Of a stretch of DNA of 64,000 bases, positions 44,454-52,826 are shown piece by piece (the stretch's first letter is position 1; each line of letters begins with the position of its first letter). Source of the DNA: Solwaraspora sp. WMMD406 (GTDB taxonomy: Bacteria > Actinomycetota > Actinomycetes > Mycobacteriales > Micromonosporaceae); NCBI RefSeq assembly GCF_029626025.1, contig NZ_JARUBF010000001.1, forward strand, positions 4,464,001 to 4,528,000, in the 5' to 3' direction. A program made the position numbers and the translations under genes. A model generated the notes under the pieces. That model was not told the origin of the DNA. It saw only the letters and a program-made list of their open reading frames with translations, and ran no database searches.

Positions 44454-46289
44454 TCAGGCTTGGATCGGCGCGCTGAGCGCGGCCGCTACCTGGCGCAGTT
44501 CGGCGCAGAGGGTCCGTAGCCGATCCACCGGGGCCTGCTCGGCGAGCGCGCCCCGGGCATCGTCGAGCAGCATCCGGGCCCGGGCCAGCTCATGGACCGG
44601 GGCGCCGGTGTTCGACTCGGTGTCCAGACGCTGTTCCACCAGAGTCGTCACGATCTCCAACTCGCCACGCGGATCGACGTCGCCGGCCTCGACGACCACG
44701 GCAGCCGAATCACCCGGTTCGCCCCCGCCGGTGCGGCTGGCCGTCGGGCTGCTGGTAGAGGGGCGGACCGAGTCGTCGGTCCGGTCCCGCTCCGGTTCCT
44801 GGATCTCGGTCACCGTGATCGTCTGGGTACTGCCACTGTCGGCGTCGCGCGCCGACACGGTGACGATGCCGTCCGCGTCGGTGTCGACGGTGACCTCGAT
44901 TCGCGGCACGCCGCGCGGGGCGGGCCGGATGCCGGACAGTCGCAGCCGGCCCAGCACCCGATTGTCGGCCGCCTGCGGCCGCTGTCCCTGCCGGATCACG
45001 ACATCGACGCTGGTCTGATCGTCCTCGGCGGTCGAGAAGATCTGGGTCCGGCGGACCGGGATGGCTGTGTTGCGCTCGATGACGGTGGCCATCGTGCCGT
45101 CGTGGGCCTGCAGGCCGAGCGCCAGCGGCGTGACGTCGCGCAACCGGGTCGCCGCGCCGACACCGGTCAGCAGTCCGGCCTGCACCGCCGCTCCCAGGGC
45201 GACCACCTCGTCGGCGTTGATCATCAAGTGCGGCTCACGGCCGGACAACCGGCGCACCAGATCCCGTACCGCCGGGATGCGGGTGGCTCCGCCGACCATT
45301 ACCACCTGGTCGAGTTCGGCGGAGGTGACCCGGGCGTCCCGCATCGCCTGCTCCACCGGGCCCCGGCAGCGGTCCACCAGATCGCGGGTCAGCTCGTCGA
45401 AACGCTGCCGCTCGACCAACGTCCGCAGATGCCGGGGCCCGGCCGGGTCAGCGGTGATGAACGGGAGGTTCACCTCGACCTCGGTCATCGCGGAGAGTTC
45501 CTCCTTGGCCCGCCGCGCCGCCTCGGCGAGCCGCTGCCGGACCTGCGGATCGGTGGCCAGGTCGATGCCGTGGTCCCGGTGGAACTCGGCGACCAGATCA
45601 TCCACCAGCCGGCTGTCGAAGTCGTCGCCGCCGAGCTGCGCGTCGCCAGCGGCGGCCCGGACCTCGACCGTACCGTCGCCGGTGTCGAGCACGCTGACGT
45701 CGAAGGTGCCACCCCCGAGATCGACCACCAACACCGTCTGACGCTGCCGCAGGTGCAGCCCGTAGGCCAACGCGGCCGCGGTGGGCTCGTTGATGATCCG
45801 CAGGATCCGCAGACCCGCCATCCGACCCGCCTGGCGGGTCGCGGTGCGCTGAGCGTCGTCGAAGTGCGCCGGTACGGTGATCACCGCGAGTCCGACCCGC
45901 TCCCCGAGGACCTCGGCCGCCTCGTCGACCAGGCGACGCAGCACCATGGCGCTGATCTCCTCCGGGGCGTACCGACGGCCCCGGACGTCGAAGCGAGTCA
46001 TCCCACCGTCACCGACCACGTCGAAGACCACCGCCGCCGCCTGACGGGCGACCTCGTCGTAGCGACGGCCGGTGAAGCGTTTCGCGGAGTAGATGGTCCC
46101 TTCCGGGTTGAGCACCGCCTGCCGTCGGGCGGGTTCGCCCACCAGTCGTGCCCCGGCCTCGGTGAACGCGACGACCGAGGGCGTCGTCCGGGAACCGGCG
46201 GCGTTCGGGACCACGGTCGGCCGACCGCCGGACACCGCCGCGATGACCGAGTTGGTGGTCCCCAGGTCGATTCCTACTGCCTGCGGCAT
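44454..46289 (-). CDS. DnaK-type Hsp70 chaperone (orphan paralogue)
   Basis: This 611-residue Hsp70 has an N-terminal ATPase domain with phosphate 1 motif GIDLGTTNSVIA, connect and phosphate 2 motifs including VVDLGGGTFDVSVLD, INEPTAAALAYGL, and adenosine motif VMVGGATRIPAVRDLV. The interdomain linker DVTPLALGLQ and a substrate-binding beta domain follow. The C-terminal lid is short and preceded by an acidic, Ser-rich stretch. No dnaJ, grpE, hspR, CIRCE or HAIR site is nearby, so it is probably a second, differently regulated DnaK. The ATG at 46289 follows GAAGGGCAG. Confidence 0.9.
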   Translation of the reverse strand: MPQAVGIDLGTTNSVIAAVSGGRPTVVPNAAGSRTTPSVVAFTEAGARLVGEPARRQAVLNPEGTIYSAKRFTGRRYDEVARQAAAVVFDVVGDGGMTRFDVRGRRYAPEEISAMVLRRLVDEAAEVLGERVGLAVITVPAHFDDAQRTATRQAGRMAGLRILRIINEPTAAALAYGLHLRQRQTVLVVDLGGGTFDVSVLDTGDGTVEVRAAAGDAQLGGDDFDSRLVDDLVAEFHRDHGIDLATDPQVRQRLAEAARRAKEELSAMTEVEVNLPFITADPAGPRHLRTLVERQRFDELTRDLVDRCRGPVEQAMRDARVTSAELDQVVMVGGATRIPAVRDLVRRLSGREPHLMINADEVVALGAAVQAGLLTGVGAATRLRDVTPLALGLQAHDGTMATVIERNTAIPVRRTQIFSTAEDDQTSVDVVIRQGQRPQAADNRVLGRLRLSGIRPAPRGVPRIEVTVDTDADGIVTVSARDADSGSTQTITVTEIQEPERDRTDDSVRPSTSSPTASRTGGGEPGDSAAVVVEAGDVDPRGELEIVTTLVEQRLDTESNTGAPVHELARARMLLDDARGALAEQAPVDRLRTLCAELRQVAAALSAPIQA

Positions 46290-46454
46290 GGCCACTGCCC
46301 TTCGTCGAGGTGGCTGGCGTACGCGCACCGGCAGGCGTGGTCGTGTCCACGCCGGCAGCGTCATGATGTCCTCGGACCGGATGACGCCGACTCACCCGTA
46401 CCGGACGAGCGACCCGCCACCGCCGACCGCGCATGACAGCTGACCGCCGACCGC

Positions 46455-46480
46455 GCATGACCGCCCGCCACGGCGGGTAC
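46455..46480 (+). promoter_or_regulatory. SigB/SigF-type promoter of the DUF2795 gene
   Basis: GCAT (46455-46458), a 16-nt spacer and GGGTAC (46475-46480) fit the GNNT-N14-16-GGGTAC consensus. The predicted start (about 46487) is only 4 nt before the ATG, so the mRNA would be near-leaderless. This agrees with the absence of a ribosome binding site. Confidence 0.5.
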
Positions 46481-46490
46481 CACCGCGGTC

Positions 46491-46679
46491 ATGACCGACG
46501 CGCTACGACTGCCGGACTACGTCACGGGACTGGACTTCCCACTGTCGCGGGAGGATCTGGTCCGCCGGGCCCAGGAACTCGGCGCGGACACCGCGCTGCT
46601 GCGGGCACTGCGGTCGTTGCCCGCCGAACGGTTCACCAGCGCCGAGCAGCTCCTGGCGGCCCTGGGACAGCCCGGTTGA
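46491..46679 (+). CDS. DUF2795 small protein
   Basis: This 62-residue protein (DYVTGLDFPLSREDLVRRAQELGAD, LLRALRSLPAERFTSAEQL) matches the DUF2795 pattern of small actinobacterial helical proteins, whose function is unknown. The ATG at 46491 has no Shine-Dalgarno sequence but sits just after a GGGTAC -10 element. It ends 12 bp from the convergent surE gene. Confidence 0.82.
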   Translation: MTDALRLPDYVTGLDFPLSREDLVRRAQELGADTALLRALRSLPAERFTSAEQLLAALGQPG

Positions 46680-46691
46680 CCGGGTCAGCCG

Positions 46692-47510
46692 TCACAGGTC
46701 GAGCTGGATGTCCTCGGCTTCGTCGATCGACCGCAACGGCGTCACGGTGGCGTAACCGCCAGCGAGGTCCGCCAGATCGGTACCGGGGGTCAGGCGGGCA
46801 CCGGTCTCCTCGACCGAGGTGCGCAGATAGCCCTCCCCCGACTCGGCGATCGCCATCTGCACCTGCCCGAAGGACGCCAGCCGCGCCCGGCGTAGTCCCC
46901 GCAACCGGTCCGCCGGTACGTCGGGCGCGTTGACGTTGAACACCGTCCCGGCTGGTGCCCGCCGCAGCATCGGCAGCAACCGCCCCAGCAGCTCGGCTGC
47001 CGTACCCCAGTGGCGGATCTCGTCGTCGGTGTCGTCCAGCGCCGCGATCGCCGTCACCCCACCGGACGAACTGGCGGCTACCGGCGACAGCACGTCCAGC
47101 GAGAAGGCGATCGCCCGTTGTCCCTGCCCGGCTGCGGTGAGCGCCGCACCGACCGTCCCGGAGTGGATCACCGCGTGCCCGGCGTTGGCTCCCCGGTTGA
47201 TCCCGGAGAGCACGATCTGCGGCGGCGGGCCGAAGGCGCCGAGGGCGGCGAGGACGACGATGTAGCTCGGTGACGCGCTCACCCCGTACGCCGGCACGTC
47301 GTCGAGCCCCGGCAGTGGTCGGCGCTCGACGAGGACCCTGGCGTGGTCGGTGATCGCGGTCATCGCCGCGCTCATTCCGCTCGCCTCCTGCAGCGGGGCG
47401 GCGACCGTCACCTGGCAGCCCTCGTCCACCGCGGCCACCGCCAGTCGCCGCAGTCCGGGCGCGTCGATGCCGTCGTCGTTGGTGATCAGTACCGTTGGTC
47501 CTGCGGTCAA
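46692..47510 (-). CDS. surE: 5'/3'-nucleotidase SurE
   Basis: This 272-residue protein hydrolyses nucleoside monophosphates in stationary or stress conditions. Metal and catalytic motifs are LITNDDGIDAPGL, VAAPLQEASGMS, VLSGINRGANAG and IHSGTVGAALTA. The TTG at 47510 is supported by GAGGGGGAG immediately upstream and starts the protein right before the first strand of the fold. It lies 65 bp downstream of the DUF2267 gene and is probably co-transcribed from that gene's GGGTAC promoter. Confidence 0.92.
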   Translation of the reverse strand: MTAGPTVLITNDDGIDAPGLRRLAVAAVDEGCQVTVAAPLQEASGMSAAMTAITDHARVLVERRPLPGLDDVPAYGVSASPSYIVVLAALGAFGPPPQIVLSGINRGANAGHAVIHSGTVGAALTAAGQGQRAIAFSLDVLSPVAASSSGGVTAIAALDDTDDEIRHWGTAAELLGRLLPMLRRAPAGTVFNVNAPDVPADRLRGLRRARLASFGQVQMAIAESGEGYLRTSVEETGARLTPGTDLADLAGGYATVTPLRSIDEAEDIQLDL

Positions 47511-47575
47511 CGCTCCCCCTCTCCCCCGCACCACGGTCACCTATCGGGCCTGGACCGTCAACCGTCCGGTCCCCC

Positions 47576-47965
47576 TCAGCCGCTGAGCCCGGCGCGCCCG
47601 AACAGTTCGGCGTACCCGGACGGCAGCTGGGTGAGCACGTCGTTGAGCTCGCCGCCGGACACCGCCTCGGCCACCGTGGACAGCACCGCGCCCGCGTCCC
47701 ACTGGGCCGTCTGCTCGGTCGCCCCGCTCGGTTCGGCGATCTGGGCCAGGAACTCGTGGACCGCGTACGGTATCGCCGGGCCGTCCTGGTCGAGCAACGC
47801 CGCAGCGGCCGGCTGCGGCAACTGCGCCGCCAAGTCCCGGGCCTCACCTCGATCGAGCCGCTGGCCGAGCACCGACAGCACCGTCTGGGTGGCCGATTCG
47901 GCCTCGTCCCGGTCGGCGTACTCACCACGGTCCCGCACCTTGGCCAAGAACTCGTCGTAGCGCAT
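47576..47965 (-). CDS. DUF2267 protein
   Basis: This 129-residue protein begins MRYDEFLAKVRDRGEYADRD, the standard start of the short DUF2267 type. It continues with TQTVLSVLGQRLDRGEARDLAAQLP and ELNDVLTQLPSGYAELF. Function is unknown and no membrane segment is present. The ATG at 47965 has an exceptionally strong GGAGGAGGAGG site. A GCAT-N15-GGGTAC promoter lies upstream (48040-48064). surE follows in the same direction. Confidence 0.9.
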   Translation of the reverse strand: MRYDEFLAKVRDRGEYADRDEAESATQTVLSVLGQRLDRGEARDLAAQLPQPAAAALLDQDGPAIPYAVHEFLAQIAEPSGATEQTAQWDAGAVLSTVAEAVSGGELNDVLTQLPSGYAELFGRAGLSG

Positions 47966-48039
47966 CGCTTCCTCCTCCTCCGTCCACCCGCCGCCTCGCC
48001 CGGCGTCCGAACGGATGCGGCGGCATCGGTCGACGACGG

Positions 48040-48064
48040 GTACCCGGCCAGCCGGCGCCGATGC
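48040..48064 (-). promoter_or_regulatory. SigB/SigF-type promoter of the DUF2267-surE unit
   Basis: On the minus strand GCAT (48064-48061), a 15-nt spacer and GGGTAC (48045-48040) match the relaxed consensus. The predicted leader is about 68 nt. It is back to back with the promoter at 48079-48103, only 14 bp away. Confidence 0.5.
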
Positions 48065-48078
48065 GCGGCGCGGGCCAC

Positions 48079-48103
48079 GTTTCGGACCCACCTCGCCGGG
48101 TAC
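48079..48103 (+). promoter_or_regulatory. SigB/SigF-type promoter of the BON-methyltransferase gene
   Basis: GTTT (48079-48082), a 15-nt spacer and GGGTAC (48098-48103) match the consensus exactly. The predicted start near 48110 is 3 nt from the GTG at 48113, implying a near-leaderless mRNA. Confidence 0.6.
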
Positions 48104-48112
48104 GCGGCGGCC

Positions 48113-48826
48113 GTGTTCTACGCGGACAGCTTCTCCAGCGCCCGACACCGACTGCACGACGGCTACCTCACGGTCACGGCGGCCGACCTGATCGCCACGG
48201 ATCCGCGACTACGTGACCTCGACGTCGACGTCCGGTTCGACGGCGGCGTCGCACACCTGACCGGCGAGGTCGCCGACGACGACCAACTGCGCCGGGTACG
48301 GGAGGCGATCGGCCGACTGGCCGGGGTGCACGGCGTCTGGGACCGGCTCCGGGTCGGTGGCCGGGCGCCGGTGATCCTGGACATCGGCTGCGGTGACGCG
48401 CCGCAGTACCCGGGCAACATCGGGCTCGACCAGCGGCCCGGCAAGGCGGTGTCGGTGGTCGCGGACCTGCGCGACGGACTGCCGATCGCCGACGCCACCG
48501 CCGACCAGATCTTCGCGGTCCACGTGTTGGAGCATCTCACCGACTACCTGCGGCTGGTACGGGAGTGCCACCGGGTGCTGCGTCCGGGCGGGGTTTTGCA
48601 CATCCTGTCGCCGTGGTGGCGGCACGTGAACGCGGTCGCCGACCCCACCCACCTTCGCTTCTTCGACCTGCAGACGATCAAGGGAATCTGCCAGCAGCCG
48701 ACTCCGGATCGGTGGTATCCCCAGCACGCCTCCTGCGACGGCGCGACCGTCTTCGCCGACCTGGTCGCCGCCCGGCCGACCGATCCCGAGCCCGACCCCC
48801 GCCATCTGGCCCGATTCTTCGACTGA
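48113..48826 (+). CDS. BON domain fused to a SAM-dependent methyltransferase
   Basis: This is a 237-residue protein. Residues about 15-85 form a BON domain (TVTAADLIATDPRLRDLDV, FDGGVAHLTGEVADDDQ, LAGVHGVWDRLRV). Residues about 87-237 form a compact class I methyltransferase with ILDIGCGDAPQYPGNIGLD (motif I), VADLRDGLPIADATADQIFAVHVLEHL, and VLRPGGVLHILSP. The substrate is unknown. The GTG at 48113 is chosen because it follows a GTTT-N15-GGGTAC promoter with no Shine-Dalgarno sequence, suggesting near-leaderless translation. It is convergent with the alpha/beta hydrolase gene. Confidence 0.82.
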   Translation: MFYADSFSSARHRLHDGYLTVTAADLIATDPRLRDLDVDVRFDGGVAHLTGEVADDDQLRRVREAIGRLAGVHGVWDRLRVGGRAPVILDIGCGDAPQYPGNIGLDQRPGKAVSVVADLRDGLPIADATADQIFAVHVLEHLTDYLRLVRECHRVLRPGGVLHILSPWWRHVNAVADPTHLRFFDLQTIKGICQQPTPDRWYPQHASCDGATVFADLVAARPTDPEPDPRHLARFFD

Positions 48827-48949
48827 CCCCGACGGCGGCGGCCGGGCCGGTACCGACGGTCGGACCCGGCCGGCCACCGAGGGGTACGCGTCGTAGCCGG
48901 CGGTGTCGACGTAGCGGCTTCTCGGTCCACCCGGTGCTGGGGTCGAATC

Positions 48950-50575
48950 TCAGACCAGCCCGCCAGCGGCCAGGACGAGCCAGGTCAGTTCGGGATGCAG
49001 GATGTCGCTGTGCGCGCCGCTCGGCGGCCCGCCACCGCAGACGACGGCGGAGGCGTCCACGTTGAGGATCCGGCGATGGCCGTGCCGGTATCGTCCCGAC
49101 CGCCCGACCGCGCGGATCGGGTCGCGGGGAGCGCTCACCGCGCGAGCACCCCGGTACCCGAGCGCACCCCACCGTTCGCCGATGTCGGGCAACGCGGCGG
49201 CGGCGTCACCGGCGGCCATCGAAGCGAGCGGGTAGAAGATCCCCAGCGCGGCGTCGTGCACCGAGTAACAGACGGTCAACGGGCCGTCGACACGGGCCGG
49301 CAGCTCGACCAGTGCACCCGCCCGGTGGGCGGCGAACGGCAGCACCGGAGCGAAGGCAAACTGCGAGAACGCCGCCTGCAGCAGGGTCACCGACCGCACC
49401 GGACCCGGAGCCGGAGCCGGAGCCGCGCCGGGCAGCCAGGCGGCGGCGTGACAGACCAGCCTGGCCCCGAAGCTGTGCCCCACGAGATGCAGCCGGATGC
49501 CCGGCACGGCCGCTGGCAACCGGCCGAGCAGCGGGCCGAGTCCGTTCCGTCCCACCACACCGGCCCGGTTCTTCATCTGCCAGTACGTCAGCTGCCGCAA
49601 CGCCTCCTTGGCACCGTTCCAGATCCCCCGCAGCGGATCGCCGAGACCGGCGGCGCCTCCGACGGCGTCGACCCCGGCCAGCGGAGCGTCGCACCGCCGT
49701 AGTCCGTCCAGGAACCTGCGATAGACCTCGACCGGGTCACCCTCGAGCATCCGGGGCAGGGCGGGCGTACCGGTGCCCCGGTCGCCGGGCTGGGCGGCGC
49801 GGTCGGCTTCACCGTCGGTCTCTCCGTCGGTCACTCCGTCGGTCTCTCCGTCGTCGAACCCCTCGGCCACCGTCGTGGCGAACTGCCGTAACTCGGTCGC
49901 GAACGCCCGTACCCGGGCGGTGGTGGGCGCGGTCGCGAGCAGGTGCGCCATCCGGTCCAAGGCCGGCGCGCCACGCGGGAAGGTCGCCCGCAGACCGTGC
50001 AAGGTGGCCGCGTCCAGCAGGGTCGTCACCGGCTGCGCGGCCCGTGCTCCCGAGCCACCGCCGGGTCCGACCTCGCCGCCTGGTCCGAGCCCACCACGCG
50101 GCCCGAGCCCAGCACGCGGTCGCAGGCCAGCGGCACCAGCGGGTCGGACGCCTCCCACCGCCGCCGCGCCGCCCGGCGACCCGACGCCGCGACCCGCCGC
50201 TGGTCCGCCGCCGGGTCGGGATGCCGACGGCGCGGCCGGTACGTCGGCACCGAGCCGGACCGGATCGACCGGCGCGTAGTCGGCGACCGGTTCGTCGGAC
50301 CATCGCCGCGCCGGCCAGTGCACGCCGACCAGACCGAGGGTGTCCGCCCACGGGCCGGCCTGCCGCGCCTGCCGCGCGAGCAGCCCGAAGAACGCCTCGT
50401 AGAGTCCGGTCGCGATCGACCGGTCGTTGTTCCAGCCGTGGACGAAGACAACGAGGTCGGTCACGCCGCAGGCGCGCAGCCCGGCGACCAGCCGGGTCGC
50501 GGCCACCGGATCGGGGTCGCCGGCGGCGTCGAACCCCAGTTCCCAGTACGGTAGCCCGCCGATCCGCTGGTGCAT
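48950..50575 (-). CDS. Alpha/beta hydrolase with low-complexity insertions
   Basis: This is a 541-residue cytoplasmic protein. The oxyanion strand is LVVFVHGWNNDRS, and the nucleophile elbow is LHLVGHSFGARLVCHA. A late SGAHSDILHPELTW probably supplies the catalytic His. Two non-conserved insertions are very Gly/Ala-rich (about residues 115-185) or acidic with T-D-G-E repeats (about 240-260). It has no signal peptide. The substrate is unknown. The ATG at 50575 follows GGGAGGAAG. It lies 33 bp downstream of the subtilase gene, so the two form an operon. Confidence 0.82.
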   Translation of the reverse strand: MHQRIGGLPYWELGFDAAGDPDPVAATRLVAGLRACGVTDLVVFVHGWNNDRSIATGLYEAFFGLLARQARQAGPWADTLGLVGVHWPARRWSDEPVADYAPVDPVRLGADVPAAPSASRPGGGPAAGRGVGSPGGAAAVGGVRPAGAAGLRPRAGLGPRGGLGPGGEVGPGGGSGARAAQPVTTLLDAATLHGLRATFPRGAPALDRMAHLLATAPTTARVRAFATELRQFATTVAEGFDDGETDGVTDGETDGEADRAAQPGDRGTGTPALPRMLEGDPVEVYRRFLDGLRRCDAPLAGVDAVGGAAGLGDPLRGIWNGAKEALRQLTYWQMKNRAGVVGRNGLGPLLGRLPAAVPGIRLHLVGHSFGARLVCHAAAWLPGAAPAPAPGPVRSVTLLQAAFSQFAFAPVLPFAAHRAGALVELPARVDGPLTVCYSVHDAALGIFYPLASMAAGDAAAALPDIGERWGALGYRGARAVSAPRDPIRAVGRSGRYRHGHRRILNVDASAVVCGGGPPSGAHSDILHPELTWLVLAAGGLV

Positions 50576-50608
50576 GCCCGACTTCCTCCCTGGCCGTCCC
50601 CGCCGCCG

Positions 50609-52582
50609 TCACACCGACTGCAGGGCGCGCAGCAGATCGACCAATCCGTGTCCTTGGAACTGTCGGTCCCGGCCCAGCGGGACGGCGCTGGACACCATCA
50701 CCTGTTTGACCCGCTCGGGCTGGCCGATGAACTCGCGCCGGACCGAGAGGAAGGCGGCGATCGCCCCCGACACGTGTGGGGCGGCGACACTGGTGCCGGA
50801 TTCCTCCAGGTAGACGGCGGGCTGTGGCCCGGTCCAGCCGGCCAGCGCGGCGGTCAGCTTCACGCCGGCCGCGCAGGACACGATCCGCTCCCCCGGCGCG
50901 ACCAGGTCCGGCTTGTGCCGGCCGTCACCGGTCGGCCCCTTCGAGGAGAAGTACGACACTCCGTACGTGTGCGGCATGTCGCGATGGGTGGAGCCGACGG
51001 TGATGGCCCGTTCGGCGTTGCCCGGGTCGTTGATCGTCATCCCGAGGGTGAATCGCGACGGTACGCCGAACGGCGCCGCGACCGATCCGTAGCCGGAGTT
51101 GCCGGCGGCCGTCACCACCACCACGCCGGACCGGACGAGCTTGTCCACCTCCCGGCAGAGCGGGGACTGTCCACACGCGAACCACTCCGGGTCGAACTCG
51201 TACCCGACGCTCAGGTTGACACCGTGGATCCGCATCACCCGGTCGCTGCCCGCGTTGACATGGCGGACGTACGCGAGCGCGCTGATCACCCGGGACACCC
51301 GTTCGGTCAGACCGCCGCCACCGTGCAAGACCTTGAGGCTGACGAGCCGGGTCAGCGGCGCGATGCCGGTGAGCGGCTCCGCCGCGGTGTACGGGCGGGG
51401 CACCTGGATCGGTTCGTCGGGGTTGTCGATGTCGTAGTGGTTCTCGATGACCCGTACCACCCGGTCCGGCTGCTCTCGCGCCCAGCCGTCCAGCCCACCG
51501 GCGATGATTCCCGCGACGTGGGTGCCGTGCCCGGTCTCGTCCACCAGCGCTCCGTCGGCGCGGGGCGGCCCGACGGCGGGGAAGGTCCGGTGCAGGTCGC
51601 GCACTTCCGGTGCCGTAACGGTGGCGTGGCGGGAGAAATGCGGATGGGTGGCGTCGATGCCGGAATCGACCACCGCCCAGACGATCCGCTCGCCGAGGGC
51701 GGCGAAGGTACGCCGGGCCGCGTCGGCCTTGATCGTCGCGGTCGACACGTCGATCTGCTGCGCGACCGGGAAGTCCGGCCAGACGCGGTGCACGCTGCGC
51801 CGGGCCGGGTCGCCCTCGACCGAGTCGGCGGCCACCAGCCGCTTCATCTGGTTGACGCTCAGCTCGCCGACGGCGTACTCACCGGCGAGCGGCTGCGGAT
51901 GGCGGCCGGCCGTGACCCGGAACCACAAACCGGCCAGCTGGTCCATCGCCCGCCGGGCACCTCCGTCGAAGTGCAGGTTGAGCGCTACCAGCACTGGCAT
52001 CGGTTCGTCGGGATCGGCCGGGAATCCGATCCGCCGACGGCCACTGGGCCGGCGTAGCGGCGCGGCGATGATCCCGGGTGCCGGCACCGCCACGGCCGGA
52101 GGAGCATCGGCCGGCGGAGCATCGGCCGGCGGAGCATCGGCCGGAGGAGCATCGGCCGGCGGAGCATCGGCCGGCCGGTGCGACGTCGTGGTCGGCCCGG
52201 TTCGCTCGGCCCTGCCCCCGGTTCGCTCGGCACCGCCCTCAGCCGGGACGGGCGGGGGTTCACCAGTAGAACCGCCACTAGCGGTCTGCTGGCGGGTGTC
52301 GGCCGAGTCGGTGTGGTCCGCCGCCCGGGCACGACCGGCCGTGGTGAGCACGAACGTTCGGGTTCCGCTGACCAGTCCGGCGCGCCGGAGCCGGTCGAGT
52401 GCGTCGCGCACGTGCTGGTGCCAGCGGGGTTCTCCGTCGCGATAGGTGCGTTCCGCGTCGGTCAAGGCGTCGCCGAACCGCAGGGCCACCTCCCGCAGCA
52501 CCGGCGCCGTGCCCGCGATCGCTCGCGACCGCTGCGCCAGTACCAGGAGCGTCCGGACGTCCCATTCCTCAGGCTCCGCCAT
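50609..52582 (-). CDS. Intracellular S8 (subtilisin) peptidase with N-terminal winged helix
   Basis: This is a 657-residue protein without a signal peptide. Residues about 5-90 look like a winged helix of the Mrr N-terminal type: DVRTLLVLAQRSRAI, DALTDAERTYRDGEPRWHQHV, and DALDRLRRAGLVSGTRTFVLTTAG. A linker of repeated ADAPP units follows (about 135-165). The peptidase domain has the full triad: WAVVDSGID (Asp about 305), GHGTHVAGI (His about 353) and ESGTSVAAPHVSG (Ser about 598). Oxyanion Asn is in VVTAAGNSGYG. The ATG at 52582 has TAGGGAGG. It is the first gene of an operon with the alpha/beta hydrolase. Confidence 0.87.
   Translation of the reverse strand: MAEPEEWDVRTLLVLAQRSRAIAGTAPVLREVALRFGDALTDAERTYRDGEPRWHQHVRDALDRLRRAGLVSGTRTFVLTTAGRARAADHTDSADTRQQTASGGSTGEPPPVPAEGGAERTGGRAERTGPTTTSHRPADAPPADAPPADAPPADAPPADAPPAVAVPAPGIIAAPLRRPSGRRRIGFPADPDEPMPVLVALNLHFDGGARRAMDQLAGLWFRVTAGRHPQPLAGEYAVGELSVNQMKRLVAADSVEGDPARRSVHRVWPDFPVAQQIDVSTATIKADAARRTFAALGERIVWAVVDSGIDATHPHFSRHATVTAPEVRDLHRTFPAVGPPRADGALVDETGHGTHVAGIIAGGLDGWAREQPDRVVRVIENHYDIDNPDEPIQVPRPYTAAEPLTGIAPLTRLVSLKVLHGGGGLTERVSRVISALAYVRHVNAGSDRVMRIHGVNLSVGYEFDPEWFACGQSPLCREVDKLVRSGVVVVTAAGNSGYGSVAAPFGVPSRFTLGMTINDPGNAERAITVGSTHRDMPHTYGVSYFSSKGPTGDGRHKPDLVAPGERIVSCAAGVKLTAALAGWTGPQPAVYLEESGTSVAAPHVSGAIAAFLSVRREFIGQPERVKQVMVSSAVPLGRDRQFQGHGLVDLLRALQSV
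52094..52174 (-). repeat. 15-bp tandem repeat encoding the ADAPP linker
   Basis: Five 15-bp units with a single variable base in each, plus a partial unit, encode the repeated Ala-Asp-Ala-Pro-Pro linker between the winged helix and the peptidase domain. Confidence 0.85.
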
Positions 52583-52826
52583 GGCGGCCCTCCCTACCGG
52601 CCGCCGTGTCGGCCGACCCATCGGACGACACGGCGGACAATACAAGCTTAGAGCGACCATGTGATTACTTGAAGTCACCAAACAGCCACGTTCGTGCCCG
52701 GTGCGGCAGCGACAAATTCCGAACCCGCCTCGGTTCTCCTGGTGGAGATCTACGGTGGGATAGCAAGACCGTCCCGTCACCCCCCTTTCTTCTGCGGGCG
52801 CTGGCCGAACAGGGAGGTGACGCCCC

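Noticed and set aside
46290-46490. CIRCE or HAIR heat-shock operator for the Hsp70 gene
   Set aside because: Neither TTAGCACTC-N9-GAGTGCTAA nor CTTGAGT-N7-ACTCAAG occurs; only a short GCCGACCGCGCATGAC direct repeat is seen.
48830-48945. Hairpin between the BON-methyltransferase and hydrolase genes
   Set aside because: The GGCCGGG arms pair only with bulges and mismatches, so it is not called as a terminator.
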